A stretch of 64,000 nucleotides of DNA from Bisbaumannia sp015645095 (GTDB lineage: Bacteria; Pseudomonadota; Gammaproteobacteria; Pseudomonadales; Halomonadaceae). Under the pieces are notes generated by a model. It was not told where the DNA came from and did not search any database. It was given only the letters and a program-made list of their open reading frames with translations. This document shows, one piece after another, positions 1 to 9,117 of this stretch. The stretch lies in assembly GCA_036871055.1 (NCBI GenBank), contig CP141893.1, positions 1,736,001 through 1,800,000 on the forward strand. The letters run 5' to 3'. Both the position numbers and the translations under genes were made by a program. Each line of letters starts with the position of its first letter. The first letter of the stretch is position 1.

Positions 1-3000
1 GGGCGAGGGGCGCTCGCTGTCACTGGAGACCATCAGCCCGCTGGGGGGTGACTGACGGCAGCCATCGCCGAGGTGCTGGCGCAGCAGGGGCTCCATGCCC
101 TTGAGGATCTGCACCGGCAGCGCCGAGGTGAAACGGAAGTCGTCGGAATCGCGACCCGGCACATAGGCGGTGAGGGTGCCGAAGTGGCGGTCGCCCAGGT
201 AGAAGACGAAGGTGGCAGTGCGGCTGCGGGCCTGGGAGTCGAGCAGTTGCCCGCTACGGCCCCGGGTCTCGAAGCGGTTATTGCCGGTGCCGGTCTTGCC
301 GCCCAGGATCAGGGCGGTGCCATCCTCCTCCAGGTAGCTGCCCTGCAGGCGCCGCGCCGTGCCGTCCTCCACCACCTGGGCCAGGGTGTGGCGCAGGGTG
401 GCGGCCACTTCGGGGGCCATGACCCGCTCGCCGCGGCCTGCGGCGGGGGTCAGGCGCGTCTCGAAGGGGGTGTCGGCGGCGAAGTGCAGGCCGTCGATGC
501 GCAGGGTCGGCAGGCGCACCCCATCGTTGAGGATGATACCCACCAGCTCGGCGAGGGCCGCCGGGCGATCCCCGGAGCTGCCGATGGCAGTGGCCAGTGA
601 GGGCACCAGGCGCTCGAAGGGGAAGCCGACCCGGGCCCAGCGCTCATGGATCTCTTCGAAGGCATCCGCCTCTAGCAGGATGCGAATCCGCGTATCCCGG
701 CCGCCCCGGTGCCGGGAGGTGAAGAGCCACTGGTAGATGGCCTGGCGCTCGCCGGTACTGGCCGAGGCCAGTTCCCGGTAGCTGGCCTGGGGGCGGGCCT
801 GGAGGTGGCGCACCAGCCACAGTTCCAGGGGGTGGATCCGGGCCAGGTAGCCCTGGTCGTTGAGATCGAAGGCGCCCGGGCCGTAATCCCGGTAGAGGCG
901 TTCGATGCGCGCCTCGGGGACGGCATCGCCCAGGCGCCCGCGGATAAAGGCGTGGAAGGTCTCGAGATCGGCGTCGGGCAGCACATAGCGGTGGGCGGCG
1001 GCGAGCCGCGAGGCATGGGGGCGAATGCCGTCGAACAGGGTCTCCAGGCGCGCGTCGGGGTCGAGGGCGCGGTACTTGCGCCAGAAGCGTTCCAGGAAGA
1101 CGCGGCCCTCCCGGTCGGCGAAGCGGCTCAGGTAGAGCATGCGCAGCGGGTGGGCGTCATTCTCCAGCAGGCGCCGACGATCCGGATGGCGATAGATATG
1201 GTGATTGACGATGTCCCGCATCAGGCGTACGAAGGGCAGGTTGAGGGACTCCTGCATTGCTTCGGTGAGGGTGGCGTTGCGGTGATTGTCCTCGTTGCGG
1301 AAGTTGCTGAAGGTGTGCTGGCCGCCGCCGGTGAAGAAGCGCTCATGGGGGCTCGCCGAGTAGCGTCGGGCCATGGCCTGCTCCAGCAGGGCTTCCAGGG
1401 GGAGTGCCGGTTCGGCCAGCAGGCGATCGATCACCCAGCGGGTCAGCACATCCTGGCGATCCACGGGGATGTCGCGCAGTTCCGCGGCTTCCCGGTGGCG
1501 GTACTGTTCGTGCAACTCGGCGAGGATCTCCAGGTAGGTGGTGAGCACGCGCAGCTTGGCGGTGGAACCCAGTTCCAGCTTGCTGCTCTCGTTGAGGTCG
1601 AAGGGTTGGCCGGTGTTGTCGGTCTGCACCCGCACCAGGAAGCCCGCCTCGCTGCGTTCGAAGAGGGTGAAGCTGTAGGTGACGTCGGCGGTGCGCTCGG
1701 CGCTCAGCAGGCGGTGACCGAGGATGCCCACCTCGGCGGCCACCTCGGGGTCGGCGAGGCTCTCCAGGTAGTCGGTGACCCTTGCCTGGAGTTCGCCATG
1801 CAGGGTGGTGCTGGCCTCCAGGTCGAGGCGATCCAGGTCATAGAAGGAGAGCCCCAGCAGGCGGGCCAGTTGAGTCCGGGCTACCTGGCGGCCCTTGTCG
1901 GTGGGTAGGCGATGGGTCACCGGCTCGGCGTCGAAGTCGCGAAACTCGAGGCGCTGGGCGAGGGCGGCATCGCGTAGCTCGGTGTTGACCAGTTGCGCCC
2001 CGTGGAGCAGGCGCAGGTAGCTGTCGGTCAGGCGCTCCAGGGAGTCGCGGCCGCCGTTGAGGTACCAGGCGGGGCGGCGCTGGGCGATCATCAGTGCCAC
2101 CACCCGGCGTAGTGCCTGGCCGCGCTGGGCCAGCTCTTCCGGGGTGGCGAAGGCCGGCTCCAGGAGGCGATTGATCTCGTCGAAGTCGGCGCCGAACCAG
2201 ACCCAGAGGCCGTCTCCCAGGCCATGCACCTCGCCGAACCCTGGCGCCGCGGCCAGGGGGACCGAGTTGAGGTAGTCCCGCGCCAGGTCCTGGCGGGCGG
2301 TCAGGGTCTCGGGGCCGTGACGGTAGGTGCGCACGCTGGCGGAGACCATCTGGCGCAGCTTCTCCCGGGCCGAGCCGGTCCGCCCGCCGGGGGAGTGGCG
2401 AAACTTCTCCATCTGGGTGGCCAGGGTGCTGCCGCCGGCGCTCTGCTCTTCCAGTTCCAGGGCCCGCCCCACCTGGGAGAGGGCCGCTCGGGCGAAGCGC
2501 GGCCAGTCCACCGCCGGATTGGCGTAGCGATGGGTGGCATCCAGCAGGCCGCGATTCTCGATAAACAGCAGGGATTCCAGCACCAGGGGCGGGATGGCGG
2601 CGAAGTGGGGATAGTGGCGCTGGGGGTGGCGGGCGGCGTAGTAGGGATGGCCGCGGCACTCCTCGAGGGTCAGGCCGGTGCGGGTCTTCTCTTCATAGGG
2701 CACATAGAAGCCGCGGCTGGCGTAATCCTGCAGGGCCGGGGTGAAGCGGACCTGTGAGGCGACGTCGTAGCCACGCTCCTCCAGGCGCGCCTGGAAGCGT
2801 GGCAGGTCCACGTAACCGAAACGCTGGTTGAAAGGGCCATGGCGGGGGAACAGCAGGGCATCGCTGGGCCCCGGCTCGAGGTGGTAGTCGAGCGACTCGG
2901 CGAAGCGGGAGAGCTCCAGGGCTTGCCAGCGCGAGGTGCGTGCCTCGGCCGCCAGCAGGGAAGCGATGCCGGCAACCAGCAGGGCCAGCAGCGAGACCAG

Positions 3001-3090
3001 CAGCAGGCGCCAGGGCCAGCGTCGCCGGGGGCCGGCATCGGCTGCGGTGGCGTCATCGCCTCCGGGCGTTGCACTCGGCACGCTCTCCAT
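1..3090 (-). CDS. Bifunctional penicillin-binding protein (GT51 transglycosylase + transpeptidase), 3' end outside window
   Basis: This is a class A-type penicillin-binding protein that would polymerise and crosslink peptidoglycan in the periplasm. The open frame runs from an ATG at 3090 (GAGGAG ribosome site just upstream) through the window edge without a stop, so at least 1030 residues are present. One membrane anchor lies at about residues 28-46. The glycosyltransferase part has a Glu motif (FIENRGLL, near residue 177) followed by GGSTLATQ and an REKLRQ segment. The transpeptidase part has STAK (near 508), a SLN triad (near 615) and KTGTG (near 931). The protein is longer than typical PBP1a/1b, and the usual EDR of the GT51 motif reads ENR. 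I infer an active enzyme of a divergent subgroup. The C-terminal end cannot be judged. Confidence 0.85.
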   Translation of the reverse strand, partial: MESVPSATPGGDDATAADAGPRRRWPWRLLLVSLLALLVAGIASLLAAEARTSRWQALELSRFAESLDYHLEPGPSDALLFPRHGPFNQRFGYVDLPRFQARLEERGYDVASQVRFTPALQDYASRGFYVPYEEKTRTGLTLEECRGHPYYAARHPQRHYPHFAAIPPLVLESLLFIENRGLLDATHRYANPAVDWPRFARAALSQVGRALELEEQSAGGSTLATQMEKFRHSPGGRTGSAREKLRQMVSASVRTYRHGPETLTARQDLARDYLNSVPLAAAPGFGEVHGLGDGLWVWFGADFDEINRLLEPAFATPEELAQRGQALRRVVALMIAQRRPAWYLNGGRDSLERLTDSYLRLLHGAQLVNTELRDAALAQRLEFRDFDAEPVTHRLPTDKGRQVARTQLARLLGLSFYDLDRLDLEASTTLHGELQARVTDYLESLADPEVAAEVGILGHRLLSAERTADVTYSFTLFERSEAGFLVRVQTDNTGQPFDLNESSKLELGSTAKLRVLTTYLEILAELHEQYRHREAAELRDIPVDRQDVLTRWVIDRLLAEPALPLEALLEQAMARRYSASPHERFFTGGGQHTFSNFRNEDNHRNATLTEAMQESLNLPFVRLMRDIVNHHIYRHPDRRRLLENDAHPLRMLYLSRFADREGRVFLERFWRKYRALDPDARLETLFDGIRPHASRLAAAHRYVLPDADLETFHAFIRGRLGDAVPEARIERLYRDYGPGAFDLNDQGYLARIHPLELWLVRHLQARPQASYRELASASTGERQAIYQWLFTSRHRGGRDTRIRILLEADAFEEIHERWARVGFPFERLVPSLATAIGSSGDRPAALAELVGIILNDGVRLPTLRIDGLHFAADTPFETRLTPAAGRGERVMAPEVAATLRHTLAQVVEDGTARRLQGSYLEEDGTALILGGKTGTGNNRFETRGRSGQLLDSQARSRTATFVFYLGDRHFGTLTAYVPGRDSDDFRFTSALPVQILKGMEPLLRQHLGDGCRQSPPSGLMVSSDSERPSP

Positions 3091-3199
3091 CCCGCTCTCC
3101 TCGATGGCAACCGCCTTATTACTGATTAGCGTAGTGCGGGAGTGGCCGGAGGGCAGCGGCTTTCGTGGGTTTGTCTCAACTCAGCGTATCAACGCTTCT

Positions 3200-3610
3200 T
3201 CAGGGGGCCGTGGCACCGACCTGGGCCAGCCAGTCATTGAGGTTGTAGTAGTTGCTGATGCGGGCCACCTTGCCATCGCGCAGGGTGAAGAAGGCGCCGG
3301 CCGGAAGCACATAGTGCTGGCCGCGGGCTTCGGGCAGCCCCTCGTCGGTGGCCAGGTAGTCGCCATGCACCACGAACTCCGCGGCGGCCCGCTCGCCGCT
3401 CGGGTGAACCAGGACCACCAGCTCCTCGAGACGCTCCCGGTAGCAGCGGTTCATATGCGCCATGAAGTCGGCGAAGGCGGCCTTGCCGACCTGGCGCTCG
3501 CCCTGATTGATGTCATGGGCCACGTCTTCGGTCAGCAGATCGAGGAAGGCCGCCATGTCGCCGGCATTGAAGGCGTCGTAGTAGGCCTGGATAAGGTCCT
3601 TGGCATGCAT
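3200..3610 (-). CDS. SnoaL-like / ketosteroid isomerase-related protein
   Basis: A 136-residue protein of the NTF2-like, SnoaL-type fold. The N terminus (AYYDAFNAGDMAAFLDLLTE) and the later pattern of a protected His, FVVHGDYLATDEG and an aromatic tail (ISNYYNLNDW) fit the ketosteroid-isomerase-related group. These are small alpha+beta-barrel proteins, often of unknown substrate. The ATG at 3610 is preceded by AGGAG at good spacing; the open frame extends further upstream but shows no similarity there. The gene stands alone between the penicillin-binding protein and a divergent small gene. No substrate can be assigned from context. Confidence 0.75.
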   Translation of the reverse strand: MHAKDLIQAYYDAFNAGDMAAFLDLLTEDVAHDINQGERQVGKAAFADFMAHMNRCYRERLEELVVLVHPSGERAAAEFVVHGDYLATDEGLPEARGQHYVLPAGAFFTLRDGKVARISNYYNLNDWLAQVGATAP

Positions 3611-3764
3611 TGGGAGGGCTCCTGGGCGAGTTGGGCCGATGGCGTCAATCGCTGCCATGCTAACAGGGCGCGGCCCGGCATTATGCCTGGTCGCGCCATG
3701 GCCGATACCGGGGGCGACCCGGTGTGCGGTCCACCCGTCTAGAATCACGCAGGAGGGTTTTCCC

Positions 3765-3974
3765 ATGAACGAAGAGATCTTCAACTTGAGCATTCGCCGT
3801 TTCCTCAAGCGCGCCGGGATCGGCGCACAGCGGGAGATCGAGCATGCGGTGGAGGCGGCCCTGGCCGAGGGACGGATCGCCGTGGGCGAGCCGCTGGCGG
3901 CCAGCATGACCCTGGAGGTGGGCGAGCTCGAGCTGCGGGTGGTATTCGACGGCGATATCGTGCTGGAGGAGTAG
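3765..3974 (+). CDS. Small DUF6494-like protein
   Basis: A 69-residue acidic protein starting MNEEIFNLSIRRFLK with a strong AGGAGG ribosome site 10 bases upstream. The helix-rich N-terminal half (RRFLKRAGIGAQREIEHAV) followed by a short beta section ending VVFDGDIVLEE matches small conserved proteobacterial proteins annotated as DUF6494. Their function is unknown. It has no signal peptide or membrane segment. It lies upstream of the small membrane protein at 4081 but about 100 bases separate them, so co-transcription is possible rather than shown. Confidence 0.75.
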   Translation: MNEEIFNLSIRRFLKRAGIGAQREIEHAVEAALAEGRIAVGEPLAASMTLEVGELELRVVFDGDIVLEE

Positions 3975-4080
3975 GCGCCGCGGTCGGCGAATATTACCAT
4001 TTGCCGCATCTCGCAAGATGGTCGAACTTGTCAATGAGACAATTTGTCGCACTATCAACGCCACGGCGAATGTGAGGTGC

Positions 4081-4614
4081 ATGATGCAGCGCTTATATTT
4101 TCTGGCCCCGGATCTCGATACCACGGTCAATATCGCCCATGAGCTCAGCGACCTGTCGCTGACCGAGGACGAGGTCCACGTGCTGGGCAAGGAGTGGGAA
4201 CCCCTGCAGGAAAGGGGAGTGCATAACGCCACCCTGCGACAGACCTCCGACGTGGTCAACGCCGGGGTGCGGGGCCTCAAGTATGGCGTGGTGCTCGGTG
4301 CCGTGCTGGGCTGGGTGGTGCATCTGGGGCTCGGCGAGCAGGGCTTCGGCCTGGGCTGGACCGTCCTGGTGATGACGGTGTTCGGCGCCCTGTTCGGCAT
4401 CTGGACCAGCACCATGATCGGCGTGTCGGTGCATGACGTGAAGATCGACAAGTTCGAGAAAGAGATCGAAGGGGGGGCCTACCTGATGCTGGTAGACGTC
4501 CCCGAGGATCGCGAACGGGAGATCTACTCGGCAATTCATCGTCACCATCCGGAGGTGGTGATCGACAAGGTGACCCGGGACGAGCGTGCACATCACCTGG
4601 GGGTGGGCGACTGA
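4081..4614 (+). CDS. DUF1269-like small inner-membrane protein
   Basis: A 177-residue protein beginning MMQRLYFLAPDLDTTVNIA. Its soluble N-terminal domain is followed by two hydrophobic segments (about residues 75-95 and 100-122, glycine-rich) and a conserved C-terminal part (FEKEIEGGAYLMLVDVP, then RHHPE). This arrangement is that of proteobacterial DUF1269 proteins, of unknown role. Two adjacent ATG codons occur (4081, 4084) after GTGAGGTGC; 4081 is chosen. The reading frame is open further upstream, but that segment has no protein character. The His-rich tail (RAHHLG) may be incidental. Confidence 0.7.
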   Translation: MMQRLYFLAPDLDTTVNIAHELSDLSLTEDEVHVLGKEWEPLQERGVHNATLRQTSDVVNAGVRGLKYGVVLGAVLGWVVHLGLGEQGFGLGWTVLVMTVFGALFGIWTSTMIGVSVHDVKIDKFEKEIEGGAYLMLVDVPEDREREIYSAIHRHHPEVVIDKVTRDERAHHLGVGD

Positions 4615-4631
4615 GCCCGGCAGCTCACCTC

Positions 4632-5531
4632 CTACTCGACCCGAGTCACCGGCTGGCGTCGAGGGTCGATATGCCAGGCTAGCCCCAGGCGGGCATTGTG
4701 TTCCAGCTCGGCGATCACCTGGGCGCCCAGCAGCAGGATGATGGCGCCGACCTCCAGGCTCAGCAGCACCACGATCAGGGTCGCTACCGAGCCGTAGACC
4801 ACGTTGACCAGCGACAGGTTGGCGAAGTAGAAGAGCAACAGCAGGCGCACCCCTTCCCAGAGCAGGGCGGCCACGAAGCCGCCCACCAGGGCGCGGCCGA
4901 GGGCCACCCGGACCACCGGCAGCACCTTGTAGATGGCGCTGAACAGGGCGAAGACACCGAGGAAACTCACCAGGTTGAGCATCGGCTCGGAGAGCCCGGC
5001 CAGGGGCAGGTCGCGCTGGAAGAGCGCTAGCCAGAGGGCGTTCAGGGCGGAGACCAGGCTGGCCAGCAGGCTGAGGGTCAGCAGGGCGGCCCCCAGCACC
5101 AGCATGAAGGCGTAGGGTAGCAGCACCGAGACCCAGAAGCTGCGCTGGGGCGGATGGATGTCCGGGGTGTGAAAGATGATCGCCAGGGCATCCTCGAGCA
5201 TGCGAAAGGCGAAGGAGCTGAACAGCAGCAGCACCGCCAGGCCCAGGGCGCCGACCCCGTCGCGGCTCCCGATCAGGCCGCGGACCGCGTCCAGCAGCAG
5301 ATCGGCATGGGCCGGTGCCAGGTGATGCGCCTGGATGGCCAGCAGTTCCAGCAGCTGCCCCTCGTCGACCAGGTGGGAGAGAACCACCACCAGCAGGGCG
5401 AACAGCGGAATGATGGAGAGCAGGATGTTGTAGCCCACGCCGCCGGCCAGCAGGATGCCGCGATTGCGCAGGAAGGCCGACAGCACTCGCAGGGCGAATC
5501 GCAGCAGGCGCGGAGCTGGGGTCGAAGGCAT
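4632..5531 (-). CDS. YihY/BrkB family inner-membrane protein
   Basis: A 299-residue polytopic membrane protein of the YihY (formerly BrkB / RNase BN misnomer) family. The characteristic N-terminal section reads FLRNRGILLAGGVGYNILLS, followed by about six hydrophobic segments and a short charged tail. The family is widespread in the inner membrane and its transport role is not established. The start at 5531 is chosen because GGGAG lies seven bases upstream; an ATG ten codons earlier (5561) has no ribosome site. It is convergent with the DUF1269-like gene, with 17 bases between their stops. Confidence 0.85.
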   Translation of the reverse strand: MPSTPAPRLLRFALRVLSAFLRNRGILLAGGVGYNILLSIIPLFALLVVVLSHLVDEGQLLELLAIQAHHLAPAHADLLLDAVRGLIGSRDGVGALGLAVLLLFSSFAFRMLEDALAIIFHTPDIHPPQRSFWVSVLLPYAFMLVLGAALLTLSLLASLVSALNALWLALFQRDLPLAGLSEPMLNLVSFLGVFALFSAIYKVLPVVRVALGRALVGGFVAALLWEGVRLLLLFYFANLSLVNVVYGSVATLIVVLLSLEVGAIILLLGAQVIAELEHNARLGLAWHIDPRRQPVTRVE

Positions 5532-5650
5532 CGCGTCTCCCGGGCGTGATTCATGGGTCACTATAGATCAAGGTGGGCGCTACGCCGACCCTCGCCCCTA
5601 ACGCTTGACCGGCGCGCCCTGGCGAATGCTCTGACGACGGAGGAGGGCCA

Positions 5651-6220
5651 ATGTCCAGGATGTGGTTGCTACTTTGCCTCGGCTGGCTGCTGGGAGGCTG
5701 TGCGACCCGGCTGCTGCCCCCCGAGGGATTCGAGGAGCCGCGGACGGCCTACCTGCTTGATCATGGGCGCCATGCCAGCCTGGTACTGCCCGATGAGGTC
5801 GGCCTGGTGCGCTACAGCTATGGCGAGCGGCGATGGTATCTGCTGGGTCGTCAGGGCCCGCTGGAGGCCGTCGCGGCCCTGCTCTGGCCTACCCCGGCGG
5901 TGCTGGGGCGTGGTTTTCACCCCGGGGCCAGGCTCCCGGATGACCTGGCCATGGTGGCGCCGGAGGGGGTGGTGCATGTCTATCCTCTGGCCGTGGAGGC
6001 GCGTCGCGTCAGGGCCCTGAGCCGTTACCTCGACGGCTATTTCACCGATGCCAGGGGGCGATTCAGCCCGCGTTTCGCCCTCGATTTCGTGCCCCACCCG
6101 CGGCCTTACTGGGCCGGGCACCAGTCCAACCGAGTCGTCGCCAGCTGGTTGCGGGTCCTCGGCTGGCGGGTCGAGGGGCCGGCCTGGTTGTCGGACTGGC
6201 GGGTGGCGGTTGGCGACTAA
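5651..6220 (+). CDS. DUF2459-like lipoprotein
   Basis: A 189-residue predicted lipoprotein. The signal sequence ends in a lipobox (LLGGC, Cys17). The mature part contains YLLDHGRHASLVL and an FALDFVPHPRPYWAGHQSN segment, resembling DUF2459 proteins (periplasmic proteins of unknown function, often near envelope genes). AGGAGG lies seven bases before the ATG. The last four bases overlap the stop of the convergent MetF-like gene. The function is unknown; outer-membrane anchoring is inferred from the lipobox only. Confidence 0.7.
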   Translation: MSRMWLLLCLGWLLGGCATRLLPPEGFEEPRTAYLLDHGRHASLVLPDEVGLVRYSYGERRWYLLGRQGPLEAVAALLWPTPAVLGRGFHPGARLPDDLAMVAPEGVVHVYPLAVEARRVRALSRYLDGYFTDARGRFSPRFALDFVPHPRPYWAGHQSNRVVASWLRVLGWRVEGPAWLSDWRVAVGD

Positions 6221-7173
6221 TCGATGTCGATCCTCGGCCCCGAGGTCCCCTGGGTCAGGCGGAAATGGCCCTCGTCGAGGGCCTCGACCCAGTCCAGGGT
6301 CGCCGCGATGCCGCCGAAGGGGTAGAAGTGCAGGCTCAGGTCGTCCGCGGCCGCCTCGGCCAGGGCCAGCACCTGGCGGGTCGGCGGCTGGGGGCGCGCC
6401 AGCTTGAAGAGGCGCTTGCCCTGCTGGGCCAGGGCGGCGCGAGAGGCGCCCACGCCGCAGGAGAGGGCGTATTTCCACAGGGTGGCCAGGCTCGCCGGCC
6501 CCGGCAGGCCGGCGCGAATCGGCAGGTCCAGGTCCAGGGCGCCGAGGCGAGCTCGCCAGGCCAGGAGCGGCTCGGCATCGAACAGGAACTGGGTCACCAG
6601 CCAGGGCTCGAGGCCGTGGCGGGCGGCATAGTCGCGCTTGGTCGCCAGGGCCGCGTCCAGGCTGGCGGTCGCCGCCTGGGGGTGACCCTCGGGGTGGCCG
6701 GCCATGGCGAGTCGGTGGATGCCGTGGTCGCGCAGGTCGACCGTCTCCAGCAGGGCCAGGCTATCGGCATAGGGGCCGTGGGGGGCGGCCAGGCTGCCGG
6801 CCAGCAGCAGCACGGCATCGATGCCGGCGCGATGGGTCAGCCCCAGCAGCCAGCTCTCCAGGGTGTCCCGGTCGGGGATGGCCCGGGCCACCAGGTGGGG
6901 GATGGGGTCATAGCCCTGGGTCTTGAGGCGCTCGGCGGTGGCGATCACCTCTTCGAAGGGGTGGCCCGGCAAGTGGGTGATGTAGATCTGGGTGCCCGCC
7001 GGCGGTGGGCGTGAGGTCAATCCCTCGGCGGTGCGCGGGGTCACCTCCAGGGACCAGCCGCGCACCAGGCGGCGCAGGGCGTCGTGGGGGCTGTCCGCCG
7101 GCGGCCGTTCGGGGCAGGAGGCCCCCAGCCGGCCGGCAGCGAGGTCGTCGAAGCGGTTCATGGGGCCGGTCAT
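6217..7173 (-). CDS. MetF-like methylenetetrahydrofolate reductase, catabolic type
   Basis: A 318-residue TIM-barrel protein of the methylenetetrahydrofolate reductase family, which interconverts 5-methyl-THF and 5,10-methylene-THF with FAD. The N terminus is divergent (WSLEVTPRTAEGL in place of the usual SFEFFPP), but YITHLPG, PIPHLVAR, the AGHPEGHP loop and a VTQFLFD segment fit the family. It overlaps the upstream GcvT-like gene by four bases (ATGA), so the two are translationally coupled. This suggests it reoxidises or recycles the methyl-THF produced by that demethylase rather than serving methionine synthesis. Biosynthetic metF is not in the window. Confidence 0.75.
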   Translation of the reverse strand: MTGPMNRFDDLAAGRLGASCPERPPADSPHDALRRLVRGWSLEVTPRTAEGLTSRPPPAGTQIYITHLPGHPFEEVIATAERLKTQGYDPIPHLVARAIPDRDTLESWLLGLTHRAGIDAVLLLAGSLAAPHGPYADSLALLETVDLRDHGIHRLAMAGHPEGHPQAATASLDAALATKRDYAARHGLEPWLVTQFLFDAEPLLAWRARLGALDLDLPIRAGLPGPASLATLWKYALSCGVGASRAALAQQGKRLFKLARPQPPTRQVLALAEAAADDLSLHFYPFGGIAATLDWVEALDEGHFRLTQGTSGPRIDID

Positions 7174-8519
7174 AGGGCGGTGTCCTGGCCGCGGGAGCGG
7201 GCCGCCTCCCGGGCACTGGGGTTGACCGAGGCGCGGAAGGGCAGTGCCACCACCCGGGCCGCTACCGGCTCATTGGGGCGCTCGGCATAGGGCTCCGGCA
7301 GCCAGACCCGCAAGGGCGTATCCAGGGCCTGGTGGGTCACCGGCACATAGCCCATGGCGATATTGGTGCCCAGCTCCGGTGAGTACCAGGGCGAGGTGAC
7401 GTAACCGATGGGTTCGTCGTTCCGATGATCGGAGATCAGCCAGAAGTCGGGGGCATAGTCGTCGATGGGGTGGCCGCCCAGCACCAGCCCCACCAGGATC
7501 TGCCGGAAGGGGTAGCGCCCCTGATCGAGCTCGCTGCGCACCGCCTCCAGGGCGCCGCGGCCGATATAGTCCACGGCTTTCTGGCGGGGCACCTGATAGC
7601 CCAGGTTGCACTGGAAGGGCAGGGTCTCCTGATCCAGGTCCTGGCCCCAGGAGAGGATGCCGGCGGCGATACGCCGATGGTGGGCGGGGGCGATCACCGC
7701 CAGCTTGTGTTTCTCTCCGGTCGCCAGCACCGCCTCCCAGAGGGTCTCGGCGTCCCGGCTGGCCTCGCGCAGGTAGATCTCGTAGCCCTTCTCGCCGGTG
7801 AAGCCGGTCTGCGAGACCACCACCGAGCAGCCGGCGATGTCCGCCTCCAGCAGGCCATAGTAGGGCAGGGCGCGGACCGCCTCGCCGACCAGGTCCACCA
7901 GCAGGGCCTCCGACTTGGGGCCCTGGACCTGCAGCGGGGCCACATCGATCTCGGCGATGCTGACGTCATAGCCCAGCCCCAGGTTGACCCCGCGCAGCCA
8001 TAGCTCGAGGTCGCTGTCGGAGATCGAGAACCAGAACTCATCCTCGGCCAGGCGCAGCAGCACCGGGTCGTTAAGGATGCCGCCCTCCTCGTTGCAGAGG
8101 ATCACGTACTTGCCGTGCAGTGGCTCGATGGCGGAGGCGTTGCGGGTGATGACCCTGTCGACGAAGGCCTCGGCATCGGGCCCCTTAACGCGAATCTGGC
8201 GCTCCACCGCCACGTTCCAGAGGGTCACGTCCTCCACCAGGGAGCGATACTCCACCATGGCGCCGCCGTCTTCCGGGCGCACATAGCCCCGCGGGTGGTA
8301 CATGCGGTTGTAGACGGTGGCCCGCCAGCAGCCCGCCTCCTGGGAGAGGTGCCAGTAGGGCGACTTGCGCACCCGGGTGGAGATCAGCAGCTCGGTAGGG
8401 GTGGGGCCGGACTGGCGCAGGTTGATGGGCACCCGCCGTGGCGTCTGGTCGACGCTCTGGCACTGTTGGCGGGCATAGCGCAGGCGGGGGCTCAGATTGG
8501 TGATGGATGCATCGGTCAT
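7170..8519 (-). CDS. GcvT/DmdA-like tetrahydrofolate-dependent demethylase
   Basis: A 449-residue protein of the GcvT (aminomethyltransferase) superfamily, which transfers methyl or methylene groups to tetrahydrofolate. Family signs are LWNVAVERQIRVKGPDA, ILNDPVLLRL, the YDVSIAEIDVAPLQVQGPKS segment and SQTGFTGEKGYEIYL. The overall pattern resembles DMSP demethylase DmdA and related O- or N-demethylases. It lacks the FAD oxidase domain of sarcosine or dimethylglycine dehydrogenases. GGGAGGTG precedes the ATG. It is coupled to a MetF-like gene, so a one-carbon catabolic role is inferred. The methyl donor (DMSP, an aromatic methoxyl or a betaine-type compound) cannot be read from the sequence. 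Confidence 0.65.
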   Translation of the reverse strand: MTDASITNLSPRLRYARQQCQSVDQTPRRVPINLRQSGPTPTELLISTRVRKSPYWHLSQEAGCWRATVYNRMYHPRGYVRPEDGGAMVEYRSLVEDVTLWNVAVERQIRVKGPDAEAFVDRVITRNASAIEPLHGKYVILCNEEGGILNDPVLLRLAEDEFWFSISDSDLELWLRGVNLGLGYDVSIAEIDVAPLQVQGPKSEALLVDLVGEAVRALPYYGLLEADIAGCSVVVSQTGFTGEKGYEIYLREASRDAETLWEAVLATGEKHKLAVIAPAHHRRIAAGILSWGQDLDQETLPFQCNLGYQVPRQKAVDYIGRGALEAVRSELDQGRYPFRQILVGLVLGGHPIDDYAPDFWLISDHRNDEPIGYVTSPWYSPELGTNIAMGYVPVTHQALDTPLRVWLPEPYAERPNEPVAARVVALPFRASVNPSAREAARSRGQDTAL

Positions 8520-8681
8520 GGCACACCTCCCGGGGGTTGCCGTGGCTCTCTCTGGCAGTGTGTGTCGCTTCACGGGCGGCGAATGTGCTGATTGCGACGC
8601 CTCGCCGCCTGTGGGTGTTCTTATTGCGACCTAGACTGAGGAGGCATGTCGACGATGGGGTCCTGCCCCGGGAGGTGGATC

Positions 8682-9110
8682 ATGAGCGCGACCTATGTCG
8701 GTGGCTGCTTCTGCGGCGCCGTGACCCTGGAGGTGAGCGGAGAGCCGGTGGCCATGGGCTACTGTCACTGCGACTCCTGTCGACGCTGGTCGGCGGGGCC
8801 GGTCAATGCCTTCAGCCTGTGGAAGCCGGAGAGCGTCAGGGTGACCCGGGGGGCCGATCTGCTGGGCCGCTATGCCAAGACCCCGGCCAGCGAGCGCCAG
8901 TGGTGTACCCGATGCGGTGGCCATGTGATGACCGACCATCCGGCGATGGGGCTGGTCGACGTCTATGCGGCGGTGATTCCCGACCTGCCCTTCGCGCCCA
9001 AGCTGCATGTCCACTACCAGGAAGCGGTGCTGCGCATCCATGATGGCCTGGACAAGATGAAGGACGTGCCCTCGGCCATGGGCGGGTCCGGCGAGACCCT
9101 GCCGGAGTAA
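8682..9110 (+). CDS. GFA family (CENP-V/GFA zinc-binding) protein
   Basis: A 142-residue protein of the GFA/CENP-V fold, named for glutathione-dependent formaldehyde-activating enzyme. The zinc ligands are visible as CFCGAV near the start, CHCDSC, and CTRCGGHV further on. Most members have unproven activity. The start follows GGGAGGTGGATC; an in-frame ATG twelve codons upstream has no such site. It lies divergent from the folate demethylase pair, which would release one-carbon units. A link to formaldehyde handling is tempting but only inference. Confidence 0.8.
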   Translation: MSATYVGGCFCGAVTLEVSGEPVAMGYCHCDSCRRWSAGPVNAFSLWKPESVRVTRGADLLGRYAKTPASERQWCTRCGGHVMTDHPAMGLVDVYAAVIPDLPFAPKLHVHYQEAVLRIHDGLDKMKDVPSAMGGSGETLPE

Positions 9111-9117
9111 CCGCTCT

